Source of the DNA: CALCKW01 sp033852095
Lineage (GTDB): Bacteria > Pseudomonadota > Gammaproteobacteria > CALCKW01
DNA length: 5,704 bases
Assembly (NCBI GenBank): GCA_033852095.1
Contig: JAWSVD010000338.1
Coordinates: 1 to 5,704, forward strand
Reading direction: 5' to 3'
The number at the start of each line of letters is the position of its first letter. Position 1 is the first letter of the stretch. Positions 1-4,783 of the stretch are shown piece after piece. Under the pieces are notes generated by a model, which was not told the DNA's origin, made no database searches, and saw only the letters and a program-made list of their open reading frames with translations. The position numbers were made by a program, and so were the translations under genes.

Positions 1-221
1 GGTTGTTGGTCACCTTGACCGCGGGTGTGGGTGGCAGCTTGCTGTCCATCGGTTCAGCCGCGGGTGTTGCTTTGATGGGGCAGGCGAAGGGGCAGTACAC
101 CTTCTTTGGCCACATGAAGTGGGCCTGGGCCATCGCCCTGGGTTACGTCGCCAGTATCTGGGTGCACCTGACATTGAACGCTGAATTGTTCGATCAGGCG
201 ATCAGCAAAGCCGCGCACTGA
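1..221 (+). CDS. nhaD: NhaD-type Na+/H+ antiporter, C-terminal end (5' partial)
   Basis: This is the last 72 codons of a membrane antiporter that exchanges sodium (or lithium) for protons across the inner membrane. The frame is open to the left edge (bases 1-2 belong to the previous codon), so the true start lies outside; the TTG at base 3 is not a start. Visible residues include the small-residue segment GVGGSLLSIGSAAGVALMG, then the YTFFGHMKW stretch, then a last hydrophobic helix around WAIALGYVASIWVHLTLN, and a short polar tail ending in TGA. The GGS-LSIGSAAGVA-MG and YTFFGH-KW pattern is what I know from the C-terminus of NhaD proteins of marine and halophilic gammaproteobacteria. The gene is followed directly by a strong terminator, so it ends its transcription unit. 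The family call is from recognition of the C-terminal pattern only. Confidence 0.85.
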   Translation, partial: LLVTLTAGVGGSLLSIGSAAGVALMGQAKGQYTFFGHMKWAWAIALGYVASIWVHLTLNAELFDQAISKAAH

Positions 222-232
222 TAACGGCTAGT

Positions 233-280
233 AAAAAGGGGCGGGGTCTTTGCCAGTGGCAGGGGCCCCGCCTTTTTTTT
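233..280 (+). terminator. Rho-independent terminator of nhaD
   Basis: GGCGGGG at 240-246 pairs with CCCCGCC at 266-272. The stem extends by two G-T pairs and five A-T pairs (AAAAA 233-237 against the T run), and eight T follow at 273-280. The loop holds a second small hairpin, TGCC/GGCA (251-254 with 258-261). It begins 11 bases after the nhaD stop codon. The A run on the left means it could also work for transcription from the right, but no - strand gene points at it. Confidence 0.92.
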
Positions 281-386
281 GGCTCGAAGTCTCCATCGGC
301 AATGCAGTGACTCCGTCTATCGTGTCAGGCCCATTAATTTTCTGCCCGCCTTGTCCGAGCTGTCGTTGTTAGATTTGGCTCATTTT

Positions 387-398
387 GGGGGGGGGGGG
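387..398 (+). repeat. Homopolymer run of 12 G
   Basis: Twelve consecutive G follow CATTTT. Runs this long are rare by chance in bacterial DNA and are prone to slipped-strand changes in length. Here the run lies in a stretch with no convincing gene, about 240 bases before the AbrB-type antitoxin. It could be a phase-variable site, a relic of one, or a sequencing or assembly length error. Confidence 0.9.
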
Positions 399-426
399 CT
401 TTGCGAAATGGGAGAAGGGCAGGCAG

Positions 427-440
427 ATCGGCACGCCGAT
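427..440. repeat. Small perfect palindrome ATCGGC-AC-GCCGAT
   Basis: Six bases on each side pair perfectly around a 2-base centre. The shape fits a dimeric repressor site as well as a chance palindrome. It is about 200 bases from the next start codon, which is far for an operator of that gene. Confidence 0.35.
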
Positions 441-639
441 TTACTGGACCTAAGGGGTGCTTGTTTGGCGGAGCCCATGCGGGGAAATGAGCGCCGTGAA
501 GTGCGTGAGAGGCTGCGAAGCTTCAATGCTGCACAGGAGCATGAGTGCCCAAGCTACGCATGGACATTCCGTCTGTCGCTACAAGCAGAGGGAATACCTG
601 CTATTCTTTACTATATTCAATAAGTAAAGGCGGTTCGCA

Positions 640-858
640 ATGAGCAGAATAAGCGCTAAACGGCAAATAACACTGCCTGTCGCTCTGTGCGATGAGCTCG
701 GTATTGGGCCTGGAGACGAAGTGGAGAGCTTTGTTGCAAACGGACAAATCACGATCGTGAAAAAAGTGATGGGGGCTGCCGCTGGGATTCTCAAGCACGT
801 GCAGGGGGATTCCTCCGTGAGCGACGAAGAGTCAAGGCAAGATGCGCTTCGCTCGTGA
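640..858 (+). CDS. AbrB/SpoVT-fold antitoxin (VapB/MazE-like)
   Basis: A 72-residue antitoxin that should bind DNA as a dimer and neutralise the PIN toxin encoded next to it. Residues 4-42 form the swapped-hairpin AbrB domain: ISAKRQITLP, then the helix VALCDELGI, then GPGDEVE and a strand FVANGQITIVKK. The tail from about residue 47 (GAAAGILKH, then SDEESRQDAL) resembles the toxin-binding tail seen in AbrB-type partners of PIN toxins. The ATG start is supported by AAAGG at 626-630, nine bases upstream. The stop codon overlaps the GTG start of the toxin as GTGA (855-858), so translation of the two is probably coupled. Antitoxins of this type usually repress their own promoter together with the toxin; a candidate site is GAATA-N5-TATTC at 592-606, which is inference. 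Family is clear; the VapB or MazE name is only a label. Confidence 0.88.
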   Translation: MSRISAKRQITLPVALCDELGIGPGDEVESFVANGQITIVKKVMGAAAGILKHVQGDSSVSDEESRQDALRS

Positions 859-1277
859 TCGCAATCGACACGAACGTTTTGCTCAGATATCTCCTACAGG
901 ACGATAGAGGGCCGTCTCAAAAAGCGAGCAATCTGATCCAAGGAAGCCAAAAAGTACTGATACCCGATGCGGTGTTGCTCGAGGCCTTATGGACCCTGCG
1001 TGGCAAAAAGTACGGATTAGATCGTGAAGCGCTGGTGGGTGTTGTCCAGGCACTGTTTCAAGAGCCAAATGTGCGTTTTGAACACGGGCAAGCGGTGTGG
1101 CTTGCATTGAATAATTACCGCAACAGCGAGAAGATCAAAGGGCGAACGGCAGACTTTGCTGATGCTCTGATTGCGACGAAGGCGAGGGTGATCATCGAAG
1201 CGATGGGTGAGCTGTTTGAAGGCGTGTACACCTTCGATAAAGCAGCCCAAGCGCTGGCAGGCATGAAAGCGCCGTGA
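855..1277 (+). CDS. PIN-domain toxin (VapC-like ribonuclease)
   Basis: A 140-residue PIN-domain protein, the usual length for a VapC-type Mg2+-dependent endoribonuclease. In known members such toxins cut tRNA or rRNA and stop translation. The N-terminus MIAIDTNVLLRYLLQDD is the classic first PIN strand with Asp5. Other likely metal-binding acidic residues are Glu43 (LLEALW), Asp103 with neighbour Asp100 (TADFADALIA), and Asp128 (YTFDKAAQ), so the active site looks intact. The start is GTG at 855, chosen because the PIN strand begins directly there and because it overlaps the antitoxin stop by four bases. There is no separate strong ribosome-binding site, which fits translational coupling that keeps toxin below antitoxin. 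The RNA target cannot be read from the sequence. Gene order antitoxin-toxin supports a functional module. Confidence 0.9.
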   Translation: MIAIDTNVLLRYLLQDDRGPSQKASNLIQGSQKVLIPDAVLLEALWTLRGKKYGLDREALVGVVQALFQEPNVRFEHGQAVWLALNNYRNSEKIKGRTADFADALIATKARVIIEAMGELFEGVYTFDKAAQALAGMKAP

Positions 1278-1306
1278 TACTCGTTTCGAACAGATAACAC
1301 CTATGT

Positions 1307-1391
1307 CATGTCAAAGACGCATAACGGCGGTTATAGCAAATGGGATGTATTTCTCTTGCCAGTAGCGGTGTGTGCCGTTATCTTTGATATG
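1307..1391. repeat. Long imperfect inverted repeat upstream of the Phd module
   Basis: The left arm at 1307-1328 begins CATGTCAAAGA and ends TAACGGC. The right arm at 1374-1391 is GCCGTTATCTTTGATATG. They pair over 17 of 18 positions, with one mismatch (G1310) and a four-base insertion in the left arm. The unpaired middle is 45 bases. A smaller hairpin, ATAAC-GGCG-GTTAT, is nested at the left arm (1321-1334). The right arm overlaps the probable promoter of the next gene. It could be an operator with distant half-sites, a small mobile-element relic or an RNA structure. Confidence 0.7.
1356..1384 (+). promoter_or_regulatory. Possible sigma-70 promoter of the Phd/VapC pair
   Basis: TTGCCA (1356-1361) matches five of six -35 bases. 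TATCTT (1379-1384) matches four of six -10 bases, with 17 bases between. Transcription would start about 35 bases before the antitoxin ATG. The -10 lies in the right arm of the inverted repeat. The weak -10 makes this tentative; TAGATT copies at 1394-1408 could serve instead. Confidence 0.35.
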
Positions 1392-1406
1392 TCTAGATTG
1401 GCTAGA
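1392..1406. promoter_or_regulatory. Probable antitoxin operator TCTAG-N5-CTAGA
   Basis: TCTAG (1392-1396) and CTAGA (1402-1406) form an inverted repeat; the same bases also read as two direct copies of CTAGATT nine bases apart. The site sits between the possible promoter and the Shine-Dalgarno AAAGGAG (1414-1420). That is where Phd/YefM-type antitoxins bind to repress their own operons. Binding is inferred from position and symmetry only. Confidence 0.5.
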
Positions 1407-1426
1407 TTAAACCAAAGGAGATTCCT

Positions 1427-1669
1427 ATGACAGCATGGAAGTTGGCAGAAGCCAAAAACCGTCTCAGCGAGGTGATCAATCTTGCGCTTGAAGAGGGGCC
1501 GCAGCGCATCACACGTCGAGGAGATGCTGTGGTGGTACTCTCCGAAGAGGAGTATCAGTTGGTGACTGGGAAAAAGCAGAGCTTCACGGAGTATCTGCGT
1601 TCAGGCCCTTCCTTGGAAGGACTGGATCTTCAGCGAGATCGCTCACCCATGCGGGATATTGAGCTGTGA
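1427..1669 (+). CDS. Phd/YefM-family antitoxin
   Basis: An 80-residue antitoxin that should neutralise the PIN toxin encoded directly downstream and bind its own promoter. The N-terminal Phd fold is visible in residues 1-47: WKLAEAKNRLSEVINLAL, then GPQRITRRGDAVVVLSEEEY. The C-terminal tail (about 50-80, with EYLRSGP and GLDLQRDRSPMRDIEL) is the toxin-binding part; this ending is common in YefM-like partners of FitB/VapC toxins. The start is firmly set by AAAGGAG six bases before the ATG, the best ribosome-binding site in the window. That fits the need for antitoxin excess. The TGA stop overlaps the toxin GTG start by four bases. The upstream TCTAG/CTAGA palindrome is the likely autoregulatory site. 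Length and ending agree with a complete, intact gene. Confidence 0.92.
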   Translation: MTAWKLAEAKNRLSEVINLALEEGPQRITRRGDAVVVLSEEEYQLVTGKKQSFTEYLRSGPSLEGLDLQRDRSPMRDIEL

Positions 1670-2082
1670 GGGTATTGCTCGATACTTGCGTATTATCTGA
1701 AATCAAAAAGCCTGACTGCAATGAGCGGGTGCGGCAGGCCGTCTCAGAGATTCCTGATGCGTCGATCATGCTCAGCGTGGTGTCTTTGGGTGAGATAGCT
1801 AAGGGCGTTGAGTTATTGGATGCCGGTGCGCGCCAGCGGGGTCTGTTGTCCTGGCTTAATGGCTTGGAAGCTGGTTTTGCAGACAGGGTGTTAGCCATAG
1901 ACACTGAGACCGCGAGAATCTGGGGTGAACTGACAGCCCAAGCTCAACGCAAAGGGCGGACAGTGCATGCGCCCGATGGGCTAATTGCCGCCACGGCGAT
2001 ACGGCACGGCTTACATGTGATGACTCGAAATGTGTCCGACTTTGAGCCTACAGGGGCGTTGTTGAGCAACCCTTGGATGTAA
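1666..2082 (+). CDS. FitB/VapC-like PIN-domain toxin
   Basis: A 138-residue PIN-domain ribonuclease toxin, the partner of the Phd-type antitoxin just upstream. Landmarks in order: first strand MRVLLDTCVLSE with Asp6; Glu43 in SVVSLGEIAKG; the helix around LLSWLNGLEAGF; IDTETARIWGEL; Asp104 in HAPDGLIAATA; and TRNVSDFEPTG (Asp125), ending in NPW. All four acidic positions expected for metal binding are present. The pattern LDT-VLSE, DGLIAATA, TRN--DF and final NPW is that of the FitB-like branch of VapC. The GTG start at 1666 overlaps the antitoxin stop as GTGA, the same arrangement as in the other PIN module. This second PIN protein is clearly different in sequence from the one at 855-1277, so the two modules are not a recent duplication. 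The RNA target is not evident. Confidence 0.93.
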   Translation: MRVLLDTCVLSEIKKPDCNERVRQAVSEIPDASIMLSVVSLGEIAKGVELLDAGARQRGLLSWLNGLEAGFADRVLAIDTETARIWGELTAQAQRKGRTVHAPDGLIAATAIRHGLHVMTRNVSDFEPTGALLSNPWM

Positions 2083-2178
2083 ATTCGCGGGTTGGTCTTT
2101 ATGACAAATAGGCGTAGCCGCCACTTGTCCTCGCTCTCTAATCGTTGTTGTATACACACTTGGTTAACGGAACAAAAA

Positions 2179-2511
2179 ATGGAAACAGCTCTGGCTTTGC
2201 TTGGCGGTCTTGGTTTGGGCTCGGCCCTCACACAATACGCGGGCTACTTTTTCGCTGAGAAAAAACGATTAAATGAAACGGTATATGCCGAAAAAAGAGA
2301 GGTATTTATAGGGCTTATAGAATCCCTCAAGGACAAGGATAGCCCTGAAGGTTTTGACTACTACGATCTGCGTGTTCGACTCGTGGCTTCCAGAAGTACC
2401 ATTGATGCAATTACGAACCTCAGAAAAACTGAATATGGAAGCGATGCGCGGCTTGAGGCACGAGATAGGCTTGTGGAAACAATGAGAGCTGATCTAGATT
2501 TAGCTGATTAG
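2179..2511 (+). CDS. Small single-pass membrane protein of unknown function
   Basis: I do not recognise this 110-residue protein. Residues 4-25 are hydrophobic and rich in Gly/Ala (ALLGGLGLGSALTQYAGYFF). They are followed at once by EKKR, which predicts one membrane helix with the C-terminal part in the cytoplasm. The rest (26-110) is charged and probably helical, with YAEKREVFIGLIESL and ARDRLVETMRADLDL. The ATG at 2179 is chosen because the membrane segment starts there and GGA lies about seven bases upstream. The frame stays open to 2092, but that extension is basic, Cys/Ser-rich and has no clear start signal. The gene lies 96 bases after the PIN toxin and converges on brnTA. Proteins of this design (glycine-rich anchor, then an EKR-Y/V-LI helix) are, in my recollection, frequent among accessory genes and cassettes with no known role. 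Confidence 0.7.
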   Translation: METALALLGGLGLGSALTQYAGYFFAEKKRLNETVYAEKREVFIGLIESLKDKDSPEGFDYYDLRVRLVASRSTIDAITNLRKTEYGSDARLEARDRLVETMRADLDLAD

Positions 2512-2589
2512 CAAGTTAACAAAATAATGTCAGCCATACGTGTTTTGCAAATCGCTACATCTAGCGTTGAAGCTTATCTAGAACATTAG

Positions 2590-2617
2590 GTGAACACTTT
2601 CTTAGTAAAGTGTTCAC
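2590..2617. repeat. Perfect 11-bp hairpin GTGAACACTTT, left of brnTA
   Basis: GTGAACACTTT (2590-2600) and AAAGTGTTCAC (2607-2617) pair perfectly around the 6-base loop CTTAGT. It lies between two convergent genes, 78 bases after the membrane-protein stop and 12 bases from the brnA stop. It could slow transcription from both sides, but neither strand has a T run after it, so it is not a standard intrinsic terminator. The arm GTGAACA recurs in the hairpin at 3255-3286. Confidence 0.85.
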
Positions 2618-2629
2618 ATTTACCTCAAA

Positions 2630-2887
2630 TTACGCGCTCTTCTTGGCGTCGTAGTAGCTTCGAAGAATCGCGTTGATGCGGGTCTGGTAGCCCTTTCCTT
2701 GGGACTTCATCCATTCCAGCATGTCCGTGTCGAGCTTGATGTAAACACCCGTTTTTTCAGGCACTCGAATCTCCGCGTTATCCCAAAAAGCCGCGTCCAA
2801 TTCGGGGATATCGCTGCAATCAATATCCTCGTCAGGTAGGGCCAAAAGCTCTTCCGTGGTCAGCTCTTTATCGTAGCGTTTTTTCAT
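2630..2887 (-). CDS. brnA: BrnA antitoxin
   Basis: An 85-residue antitoxin, second gene of a BrnTA module. BrnA binds the BrnT toxin through its N-terminal part and the promoter through a C-terminal ribbon-helix-helix domain; this is known for the family. In the sequence, residues 1-40 are acidic and contain LTTEELLALPDEDIDCSDIPELDAAFW. Residues 46-81 form the ribbon-helix-helix unit: strand TGVYIKLD, helix TDMLEWMKSQG, then the typical KGYQTRINAILRSYY. The ATG lies inside the end of the toxin gene (20-base overlap) and is preceded by GAGAGGG at 2894-2900, six bases upstream, so it has its own ribosome-binding site. Toxin-first order is normal for BrnTA. The gene ends close to the GTGAACA hairpin. 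Confidence 0.93.
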   Translation of the reverse strand: MKKRYDKELTTEELLALPDEDIDCSDIPELDAAFWDNAEIRVPEKTGVYIKLDTDMLEWMKSQGKGYQTRINAILRSYYDAKKSA

Positions 2888-3146
2888 AGCGAACCCTCTC
2901 TATTTTGGTGGCCTTCCGTGCGGAAATAAGCCGTATTTTCCCTGTTTCAGTGTCTGTGTGGGAAACCATGAGCAGTAACACACCGTCGACCATTCCAATG
3001 CTGTTCTCTCGCACCTCGGTGTAGTGGAATCGGTAATCCACCACAGTTATCTCCTCGCCCTCAAATATCCTTTGGGCTTTGGCAAAGCCGATACCGTGTT
3101 TGCGGATATTGGACAGGTTCTTGTCTTCGTCCCGCTCAAATTCCAT
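2868..3146 (-). CDS. brnT: BrnT toxin (RelE-fold ribonuclease)
   Basis: A 92-residue type II toxin. BrnT has a RelE-like fold and acts as a ribonuclease that halts growth until BrnA neutralises it (family knowledge). The N-terminal signature is present: MEFERDEDKNLSNIRKHGI, then FAKAQRIFEG. So are the middle segment RFHYTEVRENSIGMVDGVLLLMVSHT and the C-terminal segment IRLISARKATKIERVRYE. Length and signature are complete, with no frameshift. The ATG at 3146 is the natural start because the FERDEDKN strand begins directly after it; the ribosome-binding site is weak (GA-rich bases just upstream). It is the first gene of the brnTA operon and is driven by the promoter at 3187-3214. Confidence 0.93.
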   Translation of the reverse strand: MEFERDEDKNLSNIRKHGIGFAKAQRIFEGEEITVVDYRFHYTEVRENSIGMVDGVLLLMVSHTDTETGKIRLISARKATKIERVRYEKTLR

Positions 3147-3178
3147 GCTCGTCTTTCTTGGTCATCGGCTTCGAAGTA

Positions 3179-3194
3179 TATATATTAATATATA
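3179..3194. promoter_or_regulatory. Perfect 16-bp AT palindrome, probable BrnA operator
   Basis: TATATATTAATATATA is a perfect palindrome and covers the whole -10 box of the brnTA promoter. A dimeric ribbon-helix-helix repressor such as BrnA bound here would block RNA polymerase. Autorepression is known for the family; the exact site here is inferred from symmetry and overlap. Confidence 0.6.
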
Positions 3195-3214
3195 CCCATC
3201 TGCGGTGCAGTCAA
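3187..3214 (-). promoter_or_regulatory. sigma-70 promoter of brnTA
   Basis: On the - strand, TTGACT (3209-3214) matches five of six -35 bases and TATATT (3187-3192) five of six -10 bases, with a 16-base spacer. Transcription would start near 3180, about 34 bases before the brnT ATG. It is the best-formed promoter in the window. Confidence 0.75.
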
Positions 3215-3254
3215 GTCTAGCGGGAGGACTTGCCAAGGAGTCAAAAGCGTGAAA

Positions 3255-3286
3255 AAGTGAACAGATGACCAGAGAACTGTTCACTT
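3255..3286. repeat. Perfect 10-bp hairpin AAGTGAACAG, right of brnTA
   Basis: AAGTGAACAG (3255-3264) and CTGTTCACTT (3277-3286) pair perfectly around a 12-base loop. The core GTGAACA/TGTTCAC is shared with the hairpin at 2590-2617 in the same arm order. It lies upstream of the brnTA promoter, so it is not a terminator of that operon. Confidence 0.8.
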
Positions 3287-3314
3287 AGGGGGGCAAGGCC
3301 TTAACCCTCACGAG

Positions 3315-3333
3315 CAAGGGCGATCCACCCTTG
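3315..3333. repeat. Short hairpin CAAGGG-N7-CCCTTG
   Basis: Six perfect pairs surround the 7-base loop CGATCCA in the gap between the brnTA promoter and the aminotransferase end. There is no T run on either strand. TTAAC (3301-3305) and GTTAA (3362-3366) flank it as a wider, weak inverted pair. Confidence 0.4.
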
Positions 3334-3430
3334 AGTAGGCAGATTGCGTTCTAATGCTGGAGTTAAACGCGAGCAACAAGAGTCCTGGCTGCCATTGAAC
3401 CCTCATTTACCGTGTTGAGACGGTGTCAGT

Positions 3431-3451
3431 CCGACGTGTTTGTCGGTTTTT
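3431..3451 (+). terminator. Intrinsic terminator reading rightward, at the 3' end of the aminotransferase
   Basis: CCGAC (3431-3435) pairs with GTCGG (3442-3446), with one extra G-T pair, and five T follow (3447-3451). The T run is on the + strand, so it fits transcription moving right toward the aminotransferase. The hairpin sits one base beyond the - strand stop codon, and on that strand no T run follows, so it would act only as a weak stop or RNA 3' protector there. Confidence 0.55.
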
Positions 3452-3452
3452 C

Positions 3453-4670
3453 TCAGTCGACGTAACGCTCTTGCTCGTGCTCGTGCAGTGCGCTCTCCAG
3501 CGCCGCCACGCCACCGGGCAGGTCGATGGTGGCGCCCAGCACTTGCATGCTGCTGCCCAGTGCGTGCAGTGCCCTGAACAAATTGTGGGTGCGGCTCTGC
3601 TCACCCATCTGGCCAATGCGCACGATGCGCGGGCCAAAGCTGCCGGATATCTCCACCCGATGGCGTTGCGACATCACGCGCAGCAGCTCGGGGCCGTCGA
3701 TGTTCTCGGGCAGGGCGATGCCCACCACGGAGTTCAGCCGCGCCTCCGGTTCAACGTAGAGCTCGAGCCCCAGCGCCTCGATGCCGTTCTGCAGCGACGT
3801 CGAGCAGCGCAGGTGGCGGGCAAAGCGCTTTTCCAGGGTCTCGGCGCAGATCAAGCGCAGCGCCTCGTGGATGGCGAGGATGCCGGAGACGGGGGCGGTG
3901 TAGTGGTAGGCTTTTTTGTACCAGAACTGATCGGCCAGTTTGGCGTCCAGGCACCAGTGCCGCAGGGTGTCGTTGCGTGCACTGAGGTGGGCCCAGGCCT
4001 GATCGGAGAAAGCGATCAGCGAGACACCGGGAATAGATGCGAGTCCCTTTTGTCCGCCGGTGATCACGGCATCGACGCCCCAGGCTTCGGCCTCCAATGG
4101 CATGGTGCTGAGGGTGCACACGGCGTCGACGATCACCAGCGCGCCGTGCTCGTGCGCGAGCTTGGATATCTCAGGTAGGTGGCGGTTGAACACGGTGTTG
4201 GAGGTCTCGCCCTGGACCAGTGTCAGCACACGTGGGCTGTGCGCTTGCAGCGCTCTGCGCACGTCGTCCGGGTCGGCACACTTGCCGTCGGGGATGTGCA
4301 GGCGCTCGACTTGCGCGCCCACGCGCTCCGACATCTCTGCTAGGCGGTTGCTGAAAAATCCGTTGCAGATAGCGAGCACTTTTGAATCGGGCAGCACCAG
4401 ATTTGCAACTGCCATCTCCATCGCCGCCGAGCCGGGGCCGGCCACGCCAAGGATGTGCTGAGAGTGGGTCTGGAATACATAGCCGCTCATGGTTTTCACC
4501 TGCTCGATCACCCGATTCATGGTCGGGCCGAGGTGGTTGATCACGATGGCATTGGCGGCCGCCACAGCGGCGGGAATGGGAACGGGGCCTGCGCCCATCA
4601 TCAACAAGGGTTCTTCGGGCAGAATCTGATTAAGCGGGACGATGTCGCTGGGGGCGCTGACAGAGCTCAT
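3453..4670 (-). CDS. PLP-dependent class V aminotransferase (alanine/serine/ureidoglycine-glyoxylate type)
   Basis: A 405-residue cytoplasmic enzyme of the class V aminotransferase group that typically moves an amino group from alanine, serine or ureidoglycine to glyoxylate. Visible landmarks: MMGAGPVPIPAAV (24-36), the N-terminal substrate loop INHLGPTMNRV (44-54), GVAGPGSAAMEMA (75-87) which binds the cofactor phosphate, QGETSNT (153-159), VDAVCTLSTMP with Asp182 contacting the pyridine nitrogen, and TGGQKGLASIPG with Lys208 as the Schiff-base lysine. RIGQMGEQ (351-358) carries the carboxylate-binding Arg. All key residues are present. The ATG at 4670 is chosen because GPVPIP lies at the usual distance and GGAAG (4675-4679) precedes it. 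The open frame runs on to 5189, but that part overlaps the dehydrogenase and is not protein-like. The exact substrate cannot be read. The gene lies 113 bases downstream of the dehydrogenase on the same strand. Confidence 0.92.
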   Translation of the reverse strand: MSSVSAPSDIVPLNQILPEEPLLMMGAGPVPIPAAVAAANAIVINHLGPTMNRVIEQVKTMSGYVFQTHSQHILGVAGPGSAAMEMAVANLVLPDSKVLAICNGFFSNRLAEMSERVGAQVERLHIPDGKCADPDDVRRALQAHSPRVLTLVQGETSNTVFNRHLPEISKLAHEHGALVIVDAVCTLSTMPLEAEAWGVDAVITGGQKGLASIPGVSLIAFSDQAWAHLSARNDTLRHWCLDAKLADQFWYKKAYHYTAPVSGILAIHEALRLICAETLEKRFARHLRCSTSLQNGIEALGLELYVEPEARLNSVVGIALPENIDGPELLRVMSQRHRVEISGSFGPRIVRIGQMGEQSRTHNLFRALHALGSSMQVLGATIDLPGGVAALESALHEHEQERYVD

Positions 4671-4703
4671 GGATCTTCCAAAAGGAGAAATAGGATAGCG
4701 GCG

Positions 4704-4709
4704 AGTATA
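4704..4709 (-). promoter_or_regulatory. Possible -10 box for the aminotransferase
   Basis: TATACT on the - strand matches five of six -10 bases and lies 33 bases before the ATG. No good -35 stands 16-18 bases further up. The 113-base gap to the dehydrogenase also has a weak GCCAA/TTGGC hairpin but no T run, so read-through from the dehydrogenase is equally possible. Confidence 0.25.
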
Positions 4710-4783
4710 AACAAGATTGGCGTCGCCGAGCGTGCATGGACCAGATTCGCCCAGTGAATAGGGCCAATGATCGCTTGGCTGAG

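Larger units (their letters stand above)
281..639. other. Intergenic stretch without a supportable gene
   Basis: About 360 bases lie between the nhaD terminator and the first toxin-antitoxin pair. One + strand frame is open for 114 codons (279-623), but its TTG start lies inside the terminator, it has no ribosome-binding site, and I do not recognise its product, so I do not call it. An internal ATG near 409 would give about 70 residues, equally unrecognised. The stretch holds a run of 12 G (387-398) and a 14-base palindrome (427-440). Just before the antitoxin there is GAATA-N5-TATTC (592-606) and a possible -10 TATATT (612-617). No good -35 stands at the right distance, so the promoter of the downstream module is probably here but is not resolved. 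It may be decayed coding DNA. Confidence 0.5.

Noticed and set aside
279..623. 114-codon + strand frame as a real gene
   Set aside because: Its TTG start is inside the nhaD terminator, it has no ribosome-binding site, it crosses the G12 run, and the product is not recognisable.
883..1300. Three - strand frames opposite the first PIN toxin
   Set aside because: They are antisense shadows without ribosome-binding sites or recognisable products; the + strand PIN gene explains the interval.
220..1382. Shared 9-mer GATAACGGC (220-228) and its complement GCCGTTATC (1374-1382) as element ends
   Set aside because: The left copy overlaps the nhaD stop codon and the match does not extend further, so chance is the simpler explanation.
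2092..2178. 29-residue extension of the small membrane protein
   Set aside because: The extension is basic and Cys/Ser-rich and precedes the membrane segment. The ATG at 2179 fits a normal anchor start with a nearby GGA.
3301..3368. Integron attC site (TTAAC ... GTTAAAC with internal palindrome)
   Set aside because: GTTAAAC fits the R' core pattern, but the left end does not fit RYYYAAC and the inner arms do not pair as L boxes. No integrase or other attC-like site was found in the gaps at 1278-1426, 2083-2178 or 2512-2629.
3423..4178. 251-codon open frame on the + strand
   Set aside because: It lies wholly antisense to the well-recognised aminotransferase. Its product is low-complexity (rich in Gln, Ala, Gly, His), as expected from a shadow frame in GC-rich DNA.
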